A DNA stretch of 64,000 bases from Shewanella woodyi ATCC 51908 (GTDB lineage: Bacteria > Pseudomonadota > Gammaproteobacteria > Enterobacterales > Shewanellaceae), in the NCBI RefSeq assembly GCF_000019525.1, contig NC_010506.1:3534001-3598000 (forward strand), read 5' to 3'. The notes under the pieces were generated by a model that had not been told where the DNA came from, did not search any database, and worked only from the letters and a program-made list of their open reading frames with translations. Below are positions 17,569 to 26,600 of this stretch, in pieces. The translations under genes and the position numbers were made by a program. Positions within the stretch are counted from its first letter, which is position 1. Every line of letters begins with the position of its first letter.

Positions 17569-20040
17569 TTAAGGACACTCTTGAAGAACCTCGTCATCAG
17601 AAACAATAATACTCGCACTTCCTTTACTTGCGGTAAGGGCATAGCTAGCAACTTGTGTCTGCATCTCAGTTGTTGCATCTGCAGAGCCTTCAACACCATC
17701 AGGGCTCACAATTGAGCTGTGGTGACCTTTAGAGAATCGAACAGCTCCTGAAGCACCCGTTGTTGTCGTGTCTACACAGGCCAAGCCTAAATTAGCGATT
17801 AACGGCTCAGTACCAGAGACTGGGAAGTTCTCAACTCTATTAGGCAACACCTGATCTGGTAGATGCATGTCACCGTCTCCAACCACTTCAATCAAGTGTA
17901 TCGGAAGCTCAGTCGCTTTAAGTGCAGCGGCATGGTTAATCGGATCGGCACTATCCACAGCAGTTTGTACAGCAAAAGCAAAGCTAGGCAAGAAGTTAGC
18001 ATAAACAGTTTGTACCAGAGCCGCATACTCAGTAGAGCCTGGCTCATAACCCGCAGTATTCGCTTCATCGACTAATGCTTGGAAAGTATCGCTCGCCGTC
18101 ACATTGGCAAATAGTAATGGACCGAATGTCGCAGAGCCGATAAAGGTCCCAGCAAATCCACCGCTTGGGGCAACTAGTGATGCCGCATTCAGTTTATAAA
18201 CATAACTTAAATCAAGTCCCGACTCTGGGTGAGTCACACCAGTACTCGCGTAAGTGGAGAAGTTAGTCCCTACAATGGCCCCTAAACTTAGCCCTTGTGC
18301 GCTGATACTATTAATATCAAACATCTGTGGATACTGAGCTTGTGCAAGTGCCCCAGCAAGACCAGTTAATGACGCGCGTAGTGCTAAATGATCGTTAGTC
18401 GCCTGACGGAAATTATCACGGACACTCAGTGTGCTTTCAATGTTAATAAATACTAAAGGATTACCATTTGCAAACGCATCAGGAGTCCCCACAACACTAC
18501 CAAAACTTGGATCAGTTGCAGATACTTCATACACGCCATCACTGTTAGCATCGTAAGAGCGAGAACCATGCAATGGCATATCAATGGCGATAGTTGCCAC
18601 TCCTAATGCAGCATAAGAGCCAGCATAAGCAAGAGACATCTCTTTACCGCCACCTAATCCATGCATAGCAATGGTGGTTGGCCAACCTGCAGTAGGTGGT
18701 GTGAAATCCAGCCCCTGACTAGCACTAAACTGTGCAACTCGCTCAGCATCAGGCATAGAGATGAGAACAGGAACAACCTCTTGCCCTGTAGGTTGTGGAA
18801 TAGGGTTAAATTTGGTCAAGTGCTTTGCTTTATCAGCAGCAGTTCCATCATCCAGTAACCAAGTTTTCCCCGCTAATAATGCAGGATTAGCTAATGCAGC
18901 TGCAGGGTCAATATTGTAAGCCGCAGCTTGCATTCCAAAGTTTGTTTGGCTTAACGTCCCCGCCTGAAGTGCAAGCAGTACAGATACCGGGCTATCGCCC
19001 AATGCTTTCCATGAGCCACTAATACCTGAACACTTTGTCGAATCACAAGCACCAAAGGTGGGGATAGTCAGCTCAGCAGTATAAACATCCGCTAAACTCG
19101 ACACCGCATATGCAACGCCATCAGCAGGAGTCAAACCTGCCGCTTGCGCAACCGTGATCCCTAGAGGGTGAGGCTGCGGAAGGGAGATTGAAGGTGCAAA
19201 CGGGTTACCTGGAGTTGGATCTAACATCAGTAGCTTAGTCGTCTCATAGACATCGGCAACCGATTGAGTAGTAAACAGTCCTGAATAGGTGATCGACTCA
19301 GCATCGACGCCGTGAGCTGCAGCCATGCCTTTCTCATAACTGTTAACTATCTCTTGCAACAGCTTCTGATCGTCAGTTTCCAAAGTCTCAGTTTCAAAAT
19401 CAAGCTTTAGCAGACCATAGCTTGTCGATGGCGCTATGCTGCGTTTTTCTGAGTCCATAATAAGGTTAGTGGTCGCGTAGATGTAAGATTGATTTGGCTT
19501 AAGTGGTTTAAGCGGAATAATAGCAATCGTATTACCTGAACCTGTTGATATAAAGTCAACGCCATACTGAAGTTCTTCACCGACTTTACACGCTGTTACT
19601 GAAGTTGCAGCCTGACACTCAGGGTCGCTTGAAAGTGCACCACCCACGGTTGCTTCAAACATTCTCACCGCGCCGGGTTGTGACACAGAGGTAACATCTA
19701 ATGACAACACAGAACCATCATGATCACTTGCAGGCTCTACTGTAATTGAGATTGGGGATGTTGTAGACCAACCATCTAACGCACCTAGTGCCATTGTAGG
19801 ATCGGTATAATCACTGCTTCCGTCAGCTGCCTCACCTGGCAGATTAAGTGTACCGTCACTGGTACCACTAAAAAGAAGATCATTTGGCAGAGGTACCACG
19901 CCATTTGCAGGATCAAAAGCCAAATGTGACACAGGGATTAGAGGCTCTACCTTATCTTTAATTTCTTCAACACTATCCTCACTACATCCCGTCAGCCCAA
20001 GCGCAGATGCAATTGCAACACCCAAAAAGAGTCTTTTCAT
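17569..20040 (-). CDS. VolA/Pla-1/cef family surface lipase (lipoprotein)
   Basis: 823 residues from the ATG at 20040, which has GGGGAAG upstream and gives a lipoprotein signal with LTGC (Cys19); the longer frame to 20106 lacks these features. After the lipobox, the mature protein has the family opening FDPANGVVPLPNDLLFSG, then a long region of Ig-like and loop segments. An alpha/beta hydrolase domain follows, with the nucleophile elbow GLSLG, a preceding ...TIAMHGLGGGKE oxyanion segment, and a C-terminal His in SKGHHSS. Vibrio VolA is a surface-exposed lysophospholipase that lets cells use phospholipids. Monocistronic between sohB and yciK. Confidence 0.85.
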   Translation of the reverse strand: MKRLFLGVAIASALGLTGCSEDSVEEIKDKVEPLIPVSHLAFDPANGVVPLPNDLLFSGTSDGTLNLPGEAADGSSDYTDPTMALGALDGWSTTSPISITVEPASDHDGSVLSLDVTSVSQPGAVRMFEATVGGALSSDPECQAATSVTACKVGEELQYGVDFISTGSGNTIAIIPLKPLKPNQSYIYATTNLIMDSEKRSIAPSTSYGLLKLDFETETLETDDQKLLQEIVNSYEKGMAAAHGVDAESITYSGLFTTQSVADVYETTKLLMLDPTPGNPFAPSISLPQPHPLGITVAQAAGLTPADGVAYAVSSLADVYTAELTIPTFGACDSTKCSGISGSWKALGDSPVSVLLALQAGTLSQTNFGMQAAAYNIDPAAALANPALLAGKTWLLDDGTAADKAKHLTKFNPIPQPTGQEVVPVLISMPDAERVAQFSASQGLDFTPPTAGWPTTIAMHGLGGGKEMSLAYAGSYAALGVATIAIDMPLHGSRSYDANSDGVYEVSATDPSFGSVVGTPDAFANGNPLVFINIESTLSVRDNFRQATNDHLALRASLTGLAGALAQAQYPQMFDINSISAQGLSLGAIVGTNFSTYASTGVTHPESGLDLSYVYKLNAASLVAPSGGFAGTFIGSATFGPLLFANVTASDTFQALVDEANTAGYEPGSTEYAALVQTVYANFLPSFAFAVQTAVDSADPINHAAALKATELPIHLIEVVGDGDMHLPDQVLPNRVENFPVSGTEPLIANLGLACVDTTTTGASGAVRFSKGHHSSIVSPDGVEGSADATTEMQTQVASYALTASKGSASIIVSDDEVLQECP

Positions 20041-20303
20041 CTTTCTTCCCCAAATCTTGTTGTAATAATTTTTGTTTTCCCCAAAAAATTTGGTCACAAT
20101 AGGCAATCATATGTGGCCAAATAGGACTTTTATAGGTCCCTACCTTAGTTCAAGTTAACGCAAATATATTGACTTAGCTACAATTTTGTCACAAAAACTC
20201 ATGAATATGCGAACAATAATTAATCATTTGTTTTAAACACACGTTCATCACATCAGTGACTCTAGAGGTGGCGGGCTTTTCCGCCGATAGGAAATATTGA
20301 CCC

Positions 20304-21041
20304 ATGTTGGAATATCAAGCAGCAAAAGATCTACTTATTAACAAAACAATCCTAGTCACAGGCGCTGGGGACGGCATTGGCCGTGCAGCTGCCATCAGTT
20401 TTGCCAAACACGGTGCAACCGTTATCTTACTGGGAAAGACAGTAAAGAAATTGGAAGCTGTCTATGATGTTATTGAACAAGCTGGTTACCCAAAACCTGC
20501 CATCGTACCGCTGGATCTTAAGGGAGCAACAGAGCAGAATTATATCGATATGGCTGAAACCATAGAGCAGCAGTTTGGTCACTTAGATGGACTGCTACAC
20601 AATGCGAGCATGTTGGGTGTACTAGGCCCGTTTGAACATATCTCTATGGATTCGGTAAAAGAGGTTATGCAGGTAAACGTGATTGCAGAAGTGATGATGA
20701 CAAAAGCCCTACTTCCTGTGATGAAGAAAGCGCCGCAAGCTTCATTGGTGTTCACCTCTAGCAGCGTTGGTCGTCAAGGCAAAGCATTCTGGGGAGAGTA
20801 TGCAATCTCTAAATTTGCCACCGAAGGCATGATGCAGGCTATCGCCCATGAATATGACGGTTCAAATGTACGTGCAAATAGTATTAATCCAGGCGCTACC
20901 CGTACGGGTATGCGTGCTAATGCCTACCCTGCAGAAAACCCACAATCTATCAAGGCTCCAGAGGAGATAATGGCAACTTATCTCTACCTAATGGGCAATG
21001 ACTCTCTCGAGGTTAATGGCCAGCAGCTTAACGCTCAATAA
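20304..21041 (+). CDS. yciK: YciK family SDR oxidoreductase
   Basis: 245 residues. Classical short-chain dehydrogenase: TGAGDGIG cofactor motif at about 19-26, the NAS segment LLHNASMLG, catalytic Ser in VFTSSSVGRQG, and the Y-x-x-x-K pair in EYAISKFATE. The sequence closely follows E. coli YciK (N-terminus M-x-Y-x-x-x-x-x-LL). Substrate unknown. In E. coli it is beside sohB; here the lipase gene has come between them on the opposite strand. Strong terminator follows. Confidence 0.92.
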   Translation: MLEYQAAKDLLINKTILVTGAGDGIGRAAAISFAKHGATVILLGKTVKKLEAVYDVIEQAGYPKPAIVPLDLKGATEQNYIDMAETIEQQFGHLDGLLHNASMLGVLGPFEHISMDSVKEVMQVNVIAEVMMTKALLPVMKKAPQASLVFTSSSVGRQGKAFWGEYAISKFATEGMMQAIAHEYDGSNVRANSINPGATRTGMRANAYPAENPQSIKAPEEIMATYLYLMGNDSLEVNGQQLNAQ

Positions 21042-21061
21042 TCCAAAATAGACAAGATGCA

Positions 21062-21084
21062 AAAAGGGACCTGAGGTCCCTTTT
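21062..21084 (+). terminator. Intrinsic terminator of yciK
   Basis: 10-bp stem AAAAGGGACC / GGTCCCTTTT with TGA loop; also serves the convergent gene. Confidence 0.8.
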
Positions 21085-21103
21085 CTATTCATCACTTTAT
21101 GTA

Positions 21104-22015
21104 TTAAATATCTACCTCTGCGAAGTAGATGGCTGTTTTCCCTTCATGTGATGAGTAGTAACTAACCTTTAAACTTCCCCTATCGAGTACCACGCCAGCA
21201 TAACTGTTGTCACCGCCAGAAGGTAAACTAAGTAATTCATTCACCTCCCCTGTCACGCTGTTTATCTCGGCAATACTGGTGCGGATCTTATTATCATAGA
21301 GGCGCACAACGCCGTAATGATGTCCTTGATAATAAAAGCTAACTGGCCCACCGATCCGCTTATCCAGCTCTTTCCATCTCCAGTACTGATAGGGAGGTTT
21401 AGAAAATCCTAAAAGCGCCGTCTCCTCAGGCCCCCAAACAGGATCTCGTCTCAATAAGCAGTGAGCGCAGTTATTCTCATCAAAAAATAGACCTGACTCA
21501 TTCACATACCCTTGCTTATTAAACTTTTTAAATACGCGGGTAAAACTGTGACCGTCTGGGCTTCTGTATAAACTTGCGTATCCCTTAGGTTTGGGGAAAT
21601 AGGAGATCCCCCACAGTACGCCTTTATGCTCCACAAGTCGCCAAAGCCAGTCATTCGGTTTTGCGACTTCAATGGGATCTGACCAAGTGAGACCCTCTTG
21701 ACTTCGCCAAAGATAGGACTGCCTCTCCTGCTTAACCCTTGAGATAAAACTGCCTAAACCAAGCAGTAAAAGCTCACCTTTGTATGAGATTAATTTACCG
21801 TCGCGAAGATCTGCATGACTCATCTGCATTAAAACGACAGACTCCCAGCTTTTCCCCTCATCGGCAGAACGAATTACCCTCAGTGCGCCATCATCAGAAA
21901 CATGGGCAGTCGCTTCACGAAAAACGCAGTAAAGGTGATCACCAAAGCGCACCATATCGGTAAAGGCATTATGATCTGCCCTGTCCCATATCTTATCAAC
22001 TGAGATTAATTTCAT
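21104..22015 (-). CDS. Sialidase-like (BNR/Asp-box) beta-propeller protein, cytoplasmic
   Basis: 303 residues from the ATG at 22015 (a TTG at 22018 precedes it). No signal peptide. Asp-box-like repeats are seen: SADEGKSWES, SQEGLTWSD and SPDGHSFTR, spaced as in six-bladed sialidase folds. FREATAHVSDDG near the N-terminus, RDGKLISYKGELLLLG and SGGDNSYAGVVL near the C-terminus resemble exo-alpha-sialidase-like hypothetical proteins. The catalytic Arg triad of true sialidases cannot be confirmed, so enzyme activity is uncertain; a glycoside-binding or lyase role is equally possible. Confidence 0.6.
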   Translation of the reverse strand: MKLISVDKIWDRADHNAFTDMVRFGDHLYCVFREATAHVSDDGALRVIRSADEGKSWESVVLMQMSHADLRDGKLISYKGELLLLGLGSFISRVKQERQSYLWRSQEGLTWSDPIEVAKPNDWLWRLVEHKGVLWGISYFPKPKGYASLYRSPDGHSFTRVFKKFNKQGYVNESGLFFDENNCAHCLLRRDPVWGPEETALLGFSKPPYQYWRWKELDKRIGGPVSFYYQGHHYGVVRLYDNKIRTSIAEINSVTGEVNELLSLPSGGDNSYAGVVLDRGSLKVSYYSSHEGKTAIYFAEVDI

Positions 22016-22095
22016 CAAAAAGCCTGCTCCATAGTATTAATCTATTTATAGCACGCTATCGAGTGAATGTTATCTCCACTAAACTCTAGGTACAA

Positions 22096-22119
22096 AAAAG
22101 GCCGCTAATGCGGCCTTTT
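22096..22119 (-). terminator. Intrinsic terminator of the scpA-scpB-rluB operon
   Basis: 10-bp stem AAAAGGCCGC / GCGGCCTTTT, loop TAAT; the minus-strand tail is T-rich. Confidence 0.8.
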
Positions 22120-22153
22120 ACTCTGACTGATATCAGTCCTTTAAGCTGTTCAA

Positions 22154-23017
22154 TTAACGCTGACGGGTATTTTTAGCAGCATTCACTTTATGCTTATTAA
22201 CCGCACGTTTAATTTTAGCGCTTTTAACTTTCGCACGGGCAACACTGTGTTTATCTGTACCTAACAGTGTACGATTCTCAATCGCTAAACCGGCGGTTTG
22301 ACGCAAATAGTTCACCTGCTCAAGTTCAAGTTCAACCCAGCCACCACGTGGCAAAGATTTTGGTAATTCAATCATACCGTAACGAATACGGATAAGACGG
22401 CTCACCTGAACCTCTTGAGATTCCCACAAACGACGAACTTCACGATTACGTCCTTCAGCAAGTGACACATGCCACCACTTGTTCATCCCCTCACCACCGG
22501 CAGCTTTAACTTTATCAAAATGGGCTGGGCCATCTTCTAAAGTCACCCCAGTACGAAGGCGCTGAATACAAGCATCGGTCACTTCACCGAAAGTACGCAC
22601 CGCATATTCACGTTCAACTTCATTTGAAGGGTGCATTAAGCGGTTAGCCAGCTCACCATCCGATGTAAACAGCAGTAAACCAGAGGTGTTGATATCCAGA
22701 CGACCAACTGCAACCCAACGTGAATCACGGGTCTTAGGTAAACGGTCGAAAACCGTTGGACGACCTTCAGGATCTTTGCGACTACAGATCTCGCCCTCCG
22801 GTTTGTGATAAGCGATCACACGGCAAACTAAATCCTCTTCAGACTTAATTGACACCGCACGTCCGTCGATTCTGATCTTAACATCCGCTTCGACGCGATC
22901 ACCTAGATTTGCGATCTCACCATCTATACTAATTCGACCTGCAGCAATCCATGCCTCCATCTCACGACGGGAGCCATGGCCTGCACGGGCCAAGACTTTC
23001 TGCAATTTTTCACTCAT
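22154..23017 (-). CDS. rluB: 23S rRNA pseudouridine(2605) synthase
   Basis: 287 residues from the ATG at 23017, which overlaps the scpB stop (ATGAGTGA), a sign of coupled translation; the longer frame to 23077 lies wholly inside scpB. An S4 RNA-binding domain (about 2-60, [19 protein letters not shown]) is followed by the RsuA/RluB catalytic domain with [15 protein letters not shown], whose Asp is the nucleophile. [10 protein letters not shown] is also seen. A basic, Lys/Ala-rich tail (about 250-287) is typical of RluB. It modifies U2605 of 23S rRNA. Confidence 0.93.
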   Translation of the reverse strand: MSEKLQKVLARAGHGSRREMEAWIAAGRISIDGEIANLGDRVEADVKIRIDGRAVSIKSEEDLVCRVIAYHKPEGEICSRKDPEGRPTVFDRLPKTRDSRWVAVGRLDINTSGLLLFTSDGELANRLMHPSNEVEREYAVRTFGEVTDACIQRLRTGVTLEDGPAHFDKVKAAGGEGMNKWWHVSLAEGRNREVRRLWESQEVQVSRLIRIRYGMIELPKSLPRGGWVELELEQVNYLRQTAGLAIENRTLLGTDKHSVARAKVKSAKIKRAVNKHKVNAAKNTRQR

Positions 23018-23690
23018 TAGTAGACTCTTCTCTATTTTGTGTTTCTGTAGGCTCAGTTTCATCTGCCAAGTGCTCAATATTCACCGTTTCATCTTCCGAT
23101 ACAGGAACATTTGAGGACTCTGCATTTGAAAACAGTGCCGCTAGTGACTCAGGATCTGACAACGGAGGGAGATCCGCTAACGTATCTAAGCCAAAGTAAG
23201 CTAAAAATTCTGCTGTAGTACCATAAAGCGCCGGTCTTCCCGGTACCTCTTTATGCCCTACCGCTCTGATCCAATGTCTATCGGACAGGGTTTTAATGGT
23301 ATGGCTGCTCACTGCCACACCACGTACAAATTCAATATCACCTCGGGTAACAGGTTGACGATATGCAATAACCGCTAAGGTTTCTAACGTCGCTCTCGAA
23401 TATTTTGGGGCTTTCTCTTGCCACATACACTGAAGATACGGACTTAAGGCTTCTACTGTTTGAAAGCGATAACCACCGGCAACAGCAACCAACTCAACCC
23501 CTCGCCCTTGGTAATCTTCCTGTAACTCTTCAATCGCTAATTTAACTTTAGCCCTTGATACATTGAAGTTTACCAGTACCGTCTCCCTTAAACCTTTTAT
23601 TGTCACCGTTTTTCCCATCACAAACAGGGCGGCTTCAATAAGCTGTTTAAGCTGATCTGGATTAATCTGTAATAATTTACTCTTTGACAA
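23010..23690 (-). CDS. scpB: SMC-Scp complex subunit ScpB
   Basis: 226 residues. The start is a TTG at 23690 placed directly after the scpA stop (TGATTG). Tandem winged-helix domains (about 12-90 and 95-180) carry the family stretches [41 protein letters not shown] and [15 protein letters not shown]. An acidic tail follows. With ScpA and an SMC/MukB-type ATPase it shapes the chromosome. It sits between scpA and rluB in a tightly packed operon. Confidence 0.93.
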   Translation of the reverse strand: MSKSKLLQINPDQLKQLIEAALFVMGKTVTIKGLRETVLVNFNVSRAKVKLAIEELQEDYQGRGVELVAVAGGYRFQTVEALSPYLQCMWQEKAPKYSRATLETLAVIAYRQPVTRGDIEFVRGVAVSSHTIKTLSDRHWIRAVGHKEVPGRPALYGTTAEFLAYFGLDTLADLPPLSDPESLAALFSNAESSNVPVSEDETVNIEHLADETEPTETQNREESTNE

Positions 23691-24479
23691 TCAATAAGCC
23701 TTAACATGTATGGTTGAAAATGGCTCAGCTTGTATCAACTCCACTAAAAGCTCTTTGACCAGCTCCATTAAGGCCAGAAAACTTACCACCACTCCGCTGC
23801 GCCCCTCTTTGACATCAAACAGTGCTTCAAACGGCAGATAATCTTCACCATCTAGCAGGGCAAGGATCTGAGTCATTCGCTCACGCGTCGACAACACCTC
23901 TCGCTTTACATGGTGATCTTCAGTTGCTTCGACTCGCTGAAGTACAGAAGCAAAGGCTCTCGCCATATCCGCTAATGAAACACTAGGTGGCAATAACACA
24001 GGTTTAATATCCGGTGCAGGTGCTGCTTTGGCCTGAAAAATATCCCGCTCTAGCCGAGGAAGCGAATCTAACTCCTGCTGCGCCAGCTTAATCACCTCAT
24101 AGGCTTTCAGTTGACGAATTAATTGAGCACGAGGATCTTCTTCATCTTCAACTTCACTCTTAGGACGCGGCAGTAATAACCGAGACTTAATCTCAGCCAA
24201 TGTCGCAGCCATCACTAAATAATCAGCAGCAAGCTCAACTCGCGCACCTTGTAACAACTCAATATACTCTAAATATTGCTCTGTCACAGGCCAGATAGGT
24301 AGCTCTACCACATCTAATTTCTGTTTACGGATCAAATATAAAAGAAGATCCAAAGGACCTTCAAAAGACTCGAGAAAAACTTCTAACGCTTCTGGCGGTA
24401 TAAAAAGATCAGCCGGAAAATTCTTAACTGGCTCGCCTCTAACAATGGCAAGAGGTAAACTTTTTTGAGTCCCCTGCAT
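23691..24479 (-). CDS. scpA: Segregation/condensation protein ScpA
   Basis: 262 residues of the kleisin ScpA. N-terminal domain with FEGPLDLLLYLIRKQKLDVVELPI (about 39-62), middle ADYLVMAATLAEIKSRLLLPRP, acidic linker EVEDEEDP, and C-terminal winged helix with VVSFLALMELVKELLVELIQ. It is the first gene of scpA-scpB-rluB. The length is normal. Confidence 0.93.
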   Translation of the reverse strand: MQGTQKSLPLAIVRGEPVKNFPADLFIPPEALEVFLESFEGPLDLLLYLIRKQKLDVVELPIWPVTEQYLEYIELLQGARVELAADYLVMAATLAEIKSRLLLPRPKSEVEDEEDPRAQLIRQLKAYEVIKLAQQELDSLPRLERDIFQAKAAPAPDIKPVLLPPSVSLADMARAFASVLQRVEATEDHHVKREVLSTRERMTQILALLDGEDYLPFEALFDVKEGRSGVVVSFLALMELVKELLVELIQAEPFSTIHVKAY

Positions 24480-24594
24480 CCACTGTCCTCAGCTTAAGTA
24501 TCAAAGGTTTTAAAGCCAGAGCAGCTAGTTTAGCCACTCAAAGCCGTAAAGAAAGCGCGCGATTATACCCTGTTCATTTAACAATTCACAGAGT

Positions 24595-25215
24595 TTAAAC
24601 AAAGGAACTAATATCTCCTGCACCCTCACGTATAATCTCAATATCTCCCTCAGAGAGATCAATCACAGTCGTTGGCTTTTCACCTAAATATCCGCCATGG
24701 ATAATCACGTCCACCTGATGCTCTAAAATATCACGAATATGCTCGGGGTCTGACTCGGTAAACTCCTCTCCTGGCAGAATAAGACTGGTAGACATCAATG
24801 GCTCATCAAGCGCCTCTAACAGTGCTAAAGCGATCACATTATCTGGCACCCTAATTCCAATCGTCTTCTTCTTGGGGTTTTGCAGACGTTTTGGGACCTC
24901 TTTACTTGCCTTGAAAATAAAGGTGTAGGGACCTGGCGTGTTATGTTTAAGCACTCGGTACGCCTGATTATCCACTTTGGCGTAGGTAGACAACTCTGAT
25001 TGATCACGGCACATCAAAGAGAAGTTATGATCATTATCTATCTGACGTATTCGGGCAATTCGGCTCATGGCATCTTTCTCACCCAATAAACAACCTAATG
25101 CGTAACCCGAATCGGTTGGGTAGACAATGACACCACCATTTTTAATTGCGTTCACCGCTTGGTTGATCAAACGGGCTTGTGGATTTTCTTCATGTACGTA
25201 AAAAAACTGACTCAT
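24595..25215 (-). CDS. yciO: YciO, Sua5/YrdC family protein
   Basis: 206 residues from the ATG at 25215, since the protein then starts MSQFFYVHEENPQ as in E. coli YciO; a frame from 25236 would add seven residues. The YrdC fold is recognised from GGVIVYPTDSGYALGC (23-38), RIRQIDNDHNFSLMCRD and the IHGGYLGEKPTTVIDLS end. YciO is a paralogue of TsaC/Sua5, which makes threonylcarbamoyl-AMP for tRNA t6A, but its own role is less clear. It lies between rnm and scpA on the same strand. Confidence 0.92.
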   Translation of the reverse strand: MSQFFYVHEENPQARLINQAVNAIKNGGVIVYPTDSGYALGCLLGEKDAMSRIARIRQIDNDHNFSLMCRDQSELSTYAKVDNQAYRVLKHNTPGPYTFIFKASKEVPKRLQNPKKKTIGIRVPDNVIALALLEALDEPLMSTSLILPGEEFTESDPEHIRDILEHQVDVIIHGGYLGEKPTTVIDLSEGDIEIIREGAGDISSFV

Positions 25216-25289
25216 CTCGATTCCATCCATCACCATCTGGCTTGCTCTGCCGATGGGAAATTATTAATAACTTACGTTGAAAACGCGCT

Positions 25290-26153
25290 TTAAGCACTCG
25301 CGGCCGGCCAACTGTCCATCTGCCACACCCAATTAACTCCCGGCGGTTGGTACATGCTTTTACCTAGCTCAGTCCAACTTCCTGGAAAATGAAAATCACT
25401 GCCCAAAGAAGCCGCTAACTCATTTTGTAAACTTAAGGCGATTAGCTGACTTCTCGTCTCCACGGTCTGCTGACTGACCACAACTTCCATTGCATCACCC
25501 GCGGACTCTTTAAACTCTCGTACCAATCGCTTAACCCATTTAGTCGATAATTTATAGCCATGTGGATGGGCTAAAACAGCAATTCCACCAGCTTTATGGA
25601 TAACTTCAATGGCTGTTGCCATATCTGACCAGTTATTGGGTACATAGCCAGTCTTACCTCGTGCTAAGTATTTTTTAAATACATTAGCCATGCTGGTCGC
25701 ATAGCCTTTATCAGCAAGCCAGCGAGCATAATGACCACGACTTAATGCAGCATCACCAGCCATCGATTTAGCACCTTCATAGGCGCCTTCAATCCCTGCT
25801 TTTGCTAGCCTCTCACCTATCTCTTTTGCTCTTAATTCACGTAGATTACGTTGATTGATTAAGAAGGCGTCGAACTCACCATCTTCGGGATCAATGTTCA
25901 AGGCCACAATATGAATATCATGGTTATGCCAACGGGTTGAGACCTCGACACCGTTAATTAATCTCAACGGCGTTGCATGACTATTATTATAGGCATGAGC
26001 CTCAGCTAAACCAGCTGTTGTATCATGATCGGTAATAGCAAACATCTCTACCCCATTACCAATCGCTCTCTCTACTAACTCTGAGGGGGTCAACATGCCA
26101 TCTGAGGCAGTTGTGTGGCTATGTAGATCAGCCAATAAAGTTTCTTCTGTCAT
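25290..26153 (-). CDS. rnm: RNase AM, PHP-domain 5'-3' exoribonuclease (YciV/TrpH)
   Basis: 287 residues with PHP-domain metal ligands: DLHSHTTASDG (9-19), FAITDHDTTAG, VEVSTRW, and later VLAHPHGYKL and GSDFHFPG. The product trims 5' ends of 5S/23S rRNA precursors and degrades short RNAs in E. coli. Its position directly upstream of and divergent from the trp operon is conserved in gammaproteobacteria, hence the old name TrpH. Confidence 0.92.
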   Translation of the reverse strand: MTEETLLADLHSHTTASDGMLTPSELVERAIGNGVEMFAITDHDTTAGLAEAHAYNNSHATPLRLINGVEVSTRWHNHDIHIVALNIDPEDGEFDAFLINQRNLRELRAKEIGERLAKAGIEGAYEGAKSMAGDAALSRGHYARWLADKGYATSMANVFKKYLARGKTGYVPNNWSDMATAIEVIHKAGGIAVLAHPHGYKLSTKWVKRLVREFKESAGDAMEVVVSQQTVETRSQLIALSLQNELAASLGSDFHFPGSWTELGKSMYQPPGVNWVWQMDSWPAASA

Positions 26154-26288
26154 AGGCTTATTCTACTTGAGTTTATGAGCAAAAGGGGAATTAACATTGC
26201 TTTCATCAATCAAGTTACTCAAATTTCATTACAAATCTAAGATATAAACTTAAAATATTACCAATTTGGCAAATTATAAAAGATTCAA

Positions 26289-26320
26289 TTGACATCCTTC
26301 ACCCGCAAATGTTTTTATAT
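26289..26320 (+). promoter_or_regulatory. Candidate trp operon promoter
   Basis: TTGACA at 26289-26294, with T/A-rich candidates for -10 (TTTTTA at 17 bases, or TTATAT at 20 bases spacing). About 75 bases before the leader peptide. No match to the TrpR operator (ACTAGTT-type) was seen, so TrpR control cannot be claimed. Confidence 0.35.
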
Positions 26321-26393
26321 AGCCACTGGATGCCAAAGGGGCTCCACTCTTTTTACATGACTGTTTTTTTCACCTGTTAACTTAAGGGTTCTA

Positions 26394-26450
26394 ATGAACA
26401 TTTTTTCTCAAGCACAAAACATCAATTGGTGGTGGCACTTCCCTAACTAG
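26394..26450 (+). CDS. trpL: trp operon leader peptide
   Basis: 18-residue peptide beginning MNIFSQ and containing three consecutive Trp codons (TGG x3, 26427-26435), then HFPN and TAG. AAGGG lies 5 bases before the ATG. The peptide precedes a Rho-independent terminator and trpE. AGCACA (26411-26416) can pair with TGTGCT (26469-26474) as the 1:2 helix, while GCGGG just after the stop can pair with CCCGC of the terminator arm as the antiterminator. This is the classical attenuation layout. Confidence 0.9.
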   Translation: MNIFSQAQNINWWWHFPN

Positions 26451-26500
26451 CGGGTGGTGTGAAACTCTGTGCTCATGTAAAAGAGACAAGATTCAACAAT

Positions 26501-26523
26501 AAGCCCGCATAGATTGCGGGCTT
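26501..26523 (+). terminator. trp attenuator
   Basis: 9-bp stem AAGCCCGCA / TGCGGGCTT, loop TAGAT, followed by TTTTG. It lies 51 bases after the leader stop and 78 before trpE. Confidence 0.9.
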
Positions 26524-26600
26524 TTTTGTACTTTAATTTTAGCTTGACCTCCATCACGCTCTGTAACCGATAAAAAGACGATAAGAAAGCGAGACATTAG

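Noticed and set aside
26154..26393. TrpR operator upstream of trpL
   Set aside because: No ACTAGTT-type inverted repeat found near the candidate promoter; only GTTAAC occurs near 26377 without the flanking bases.
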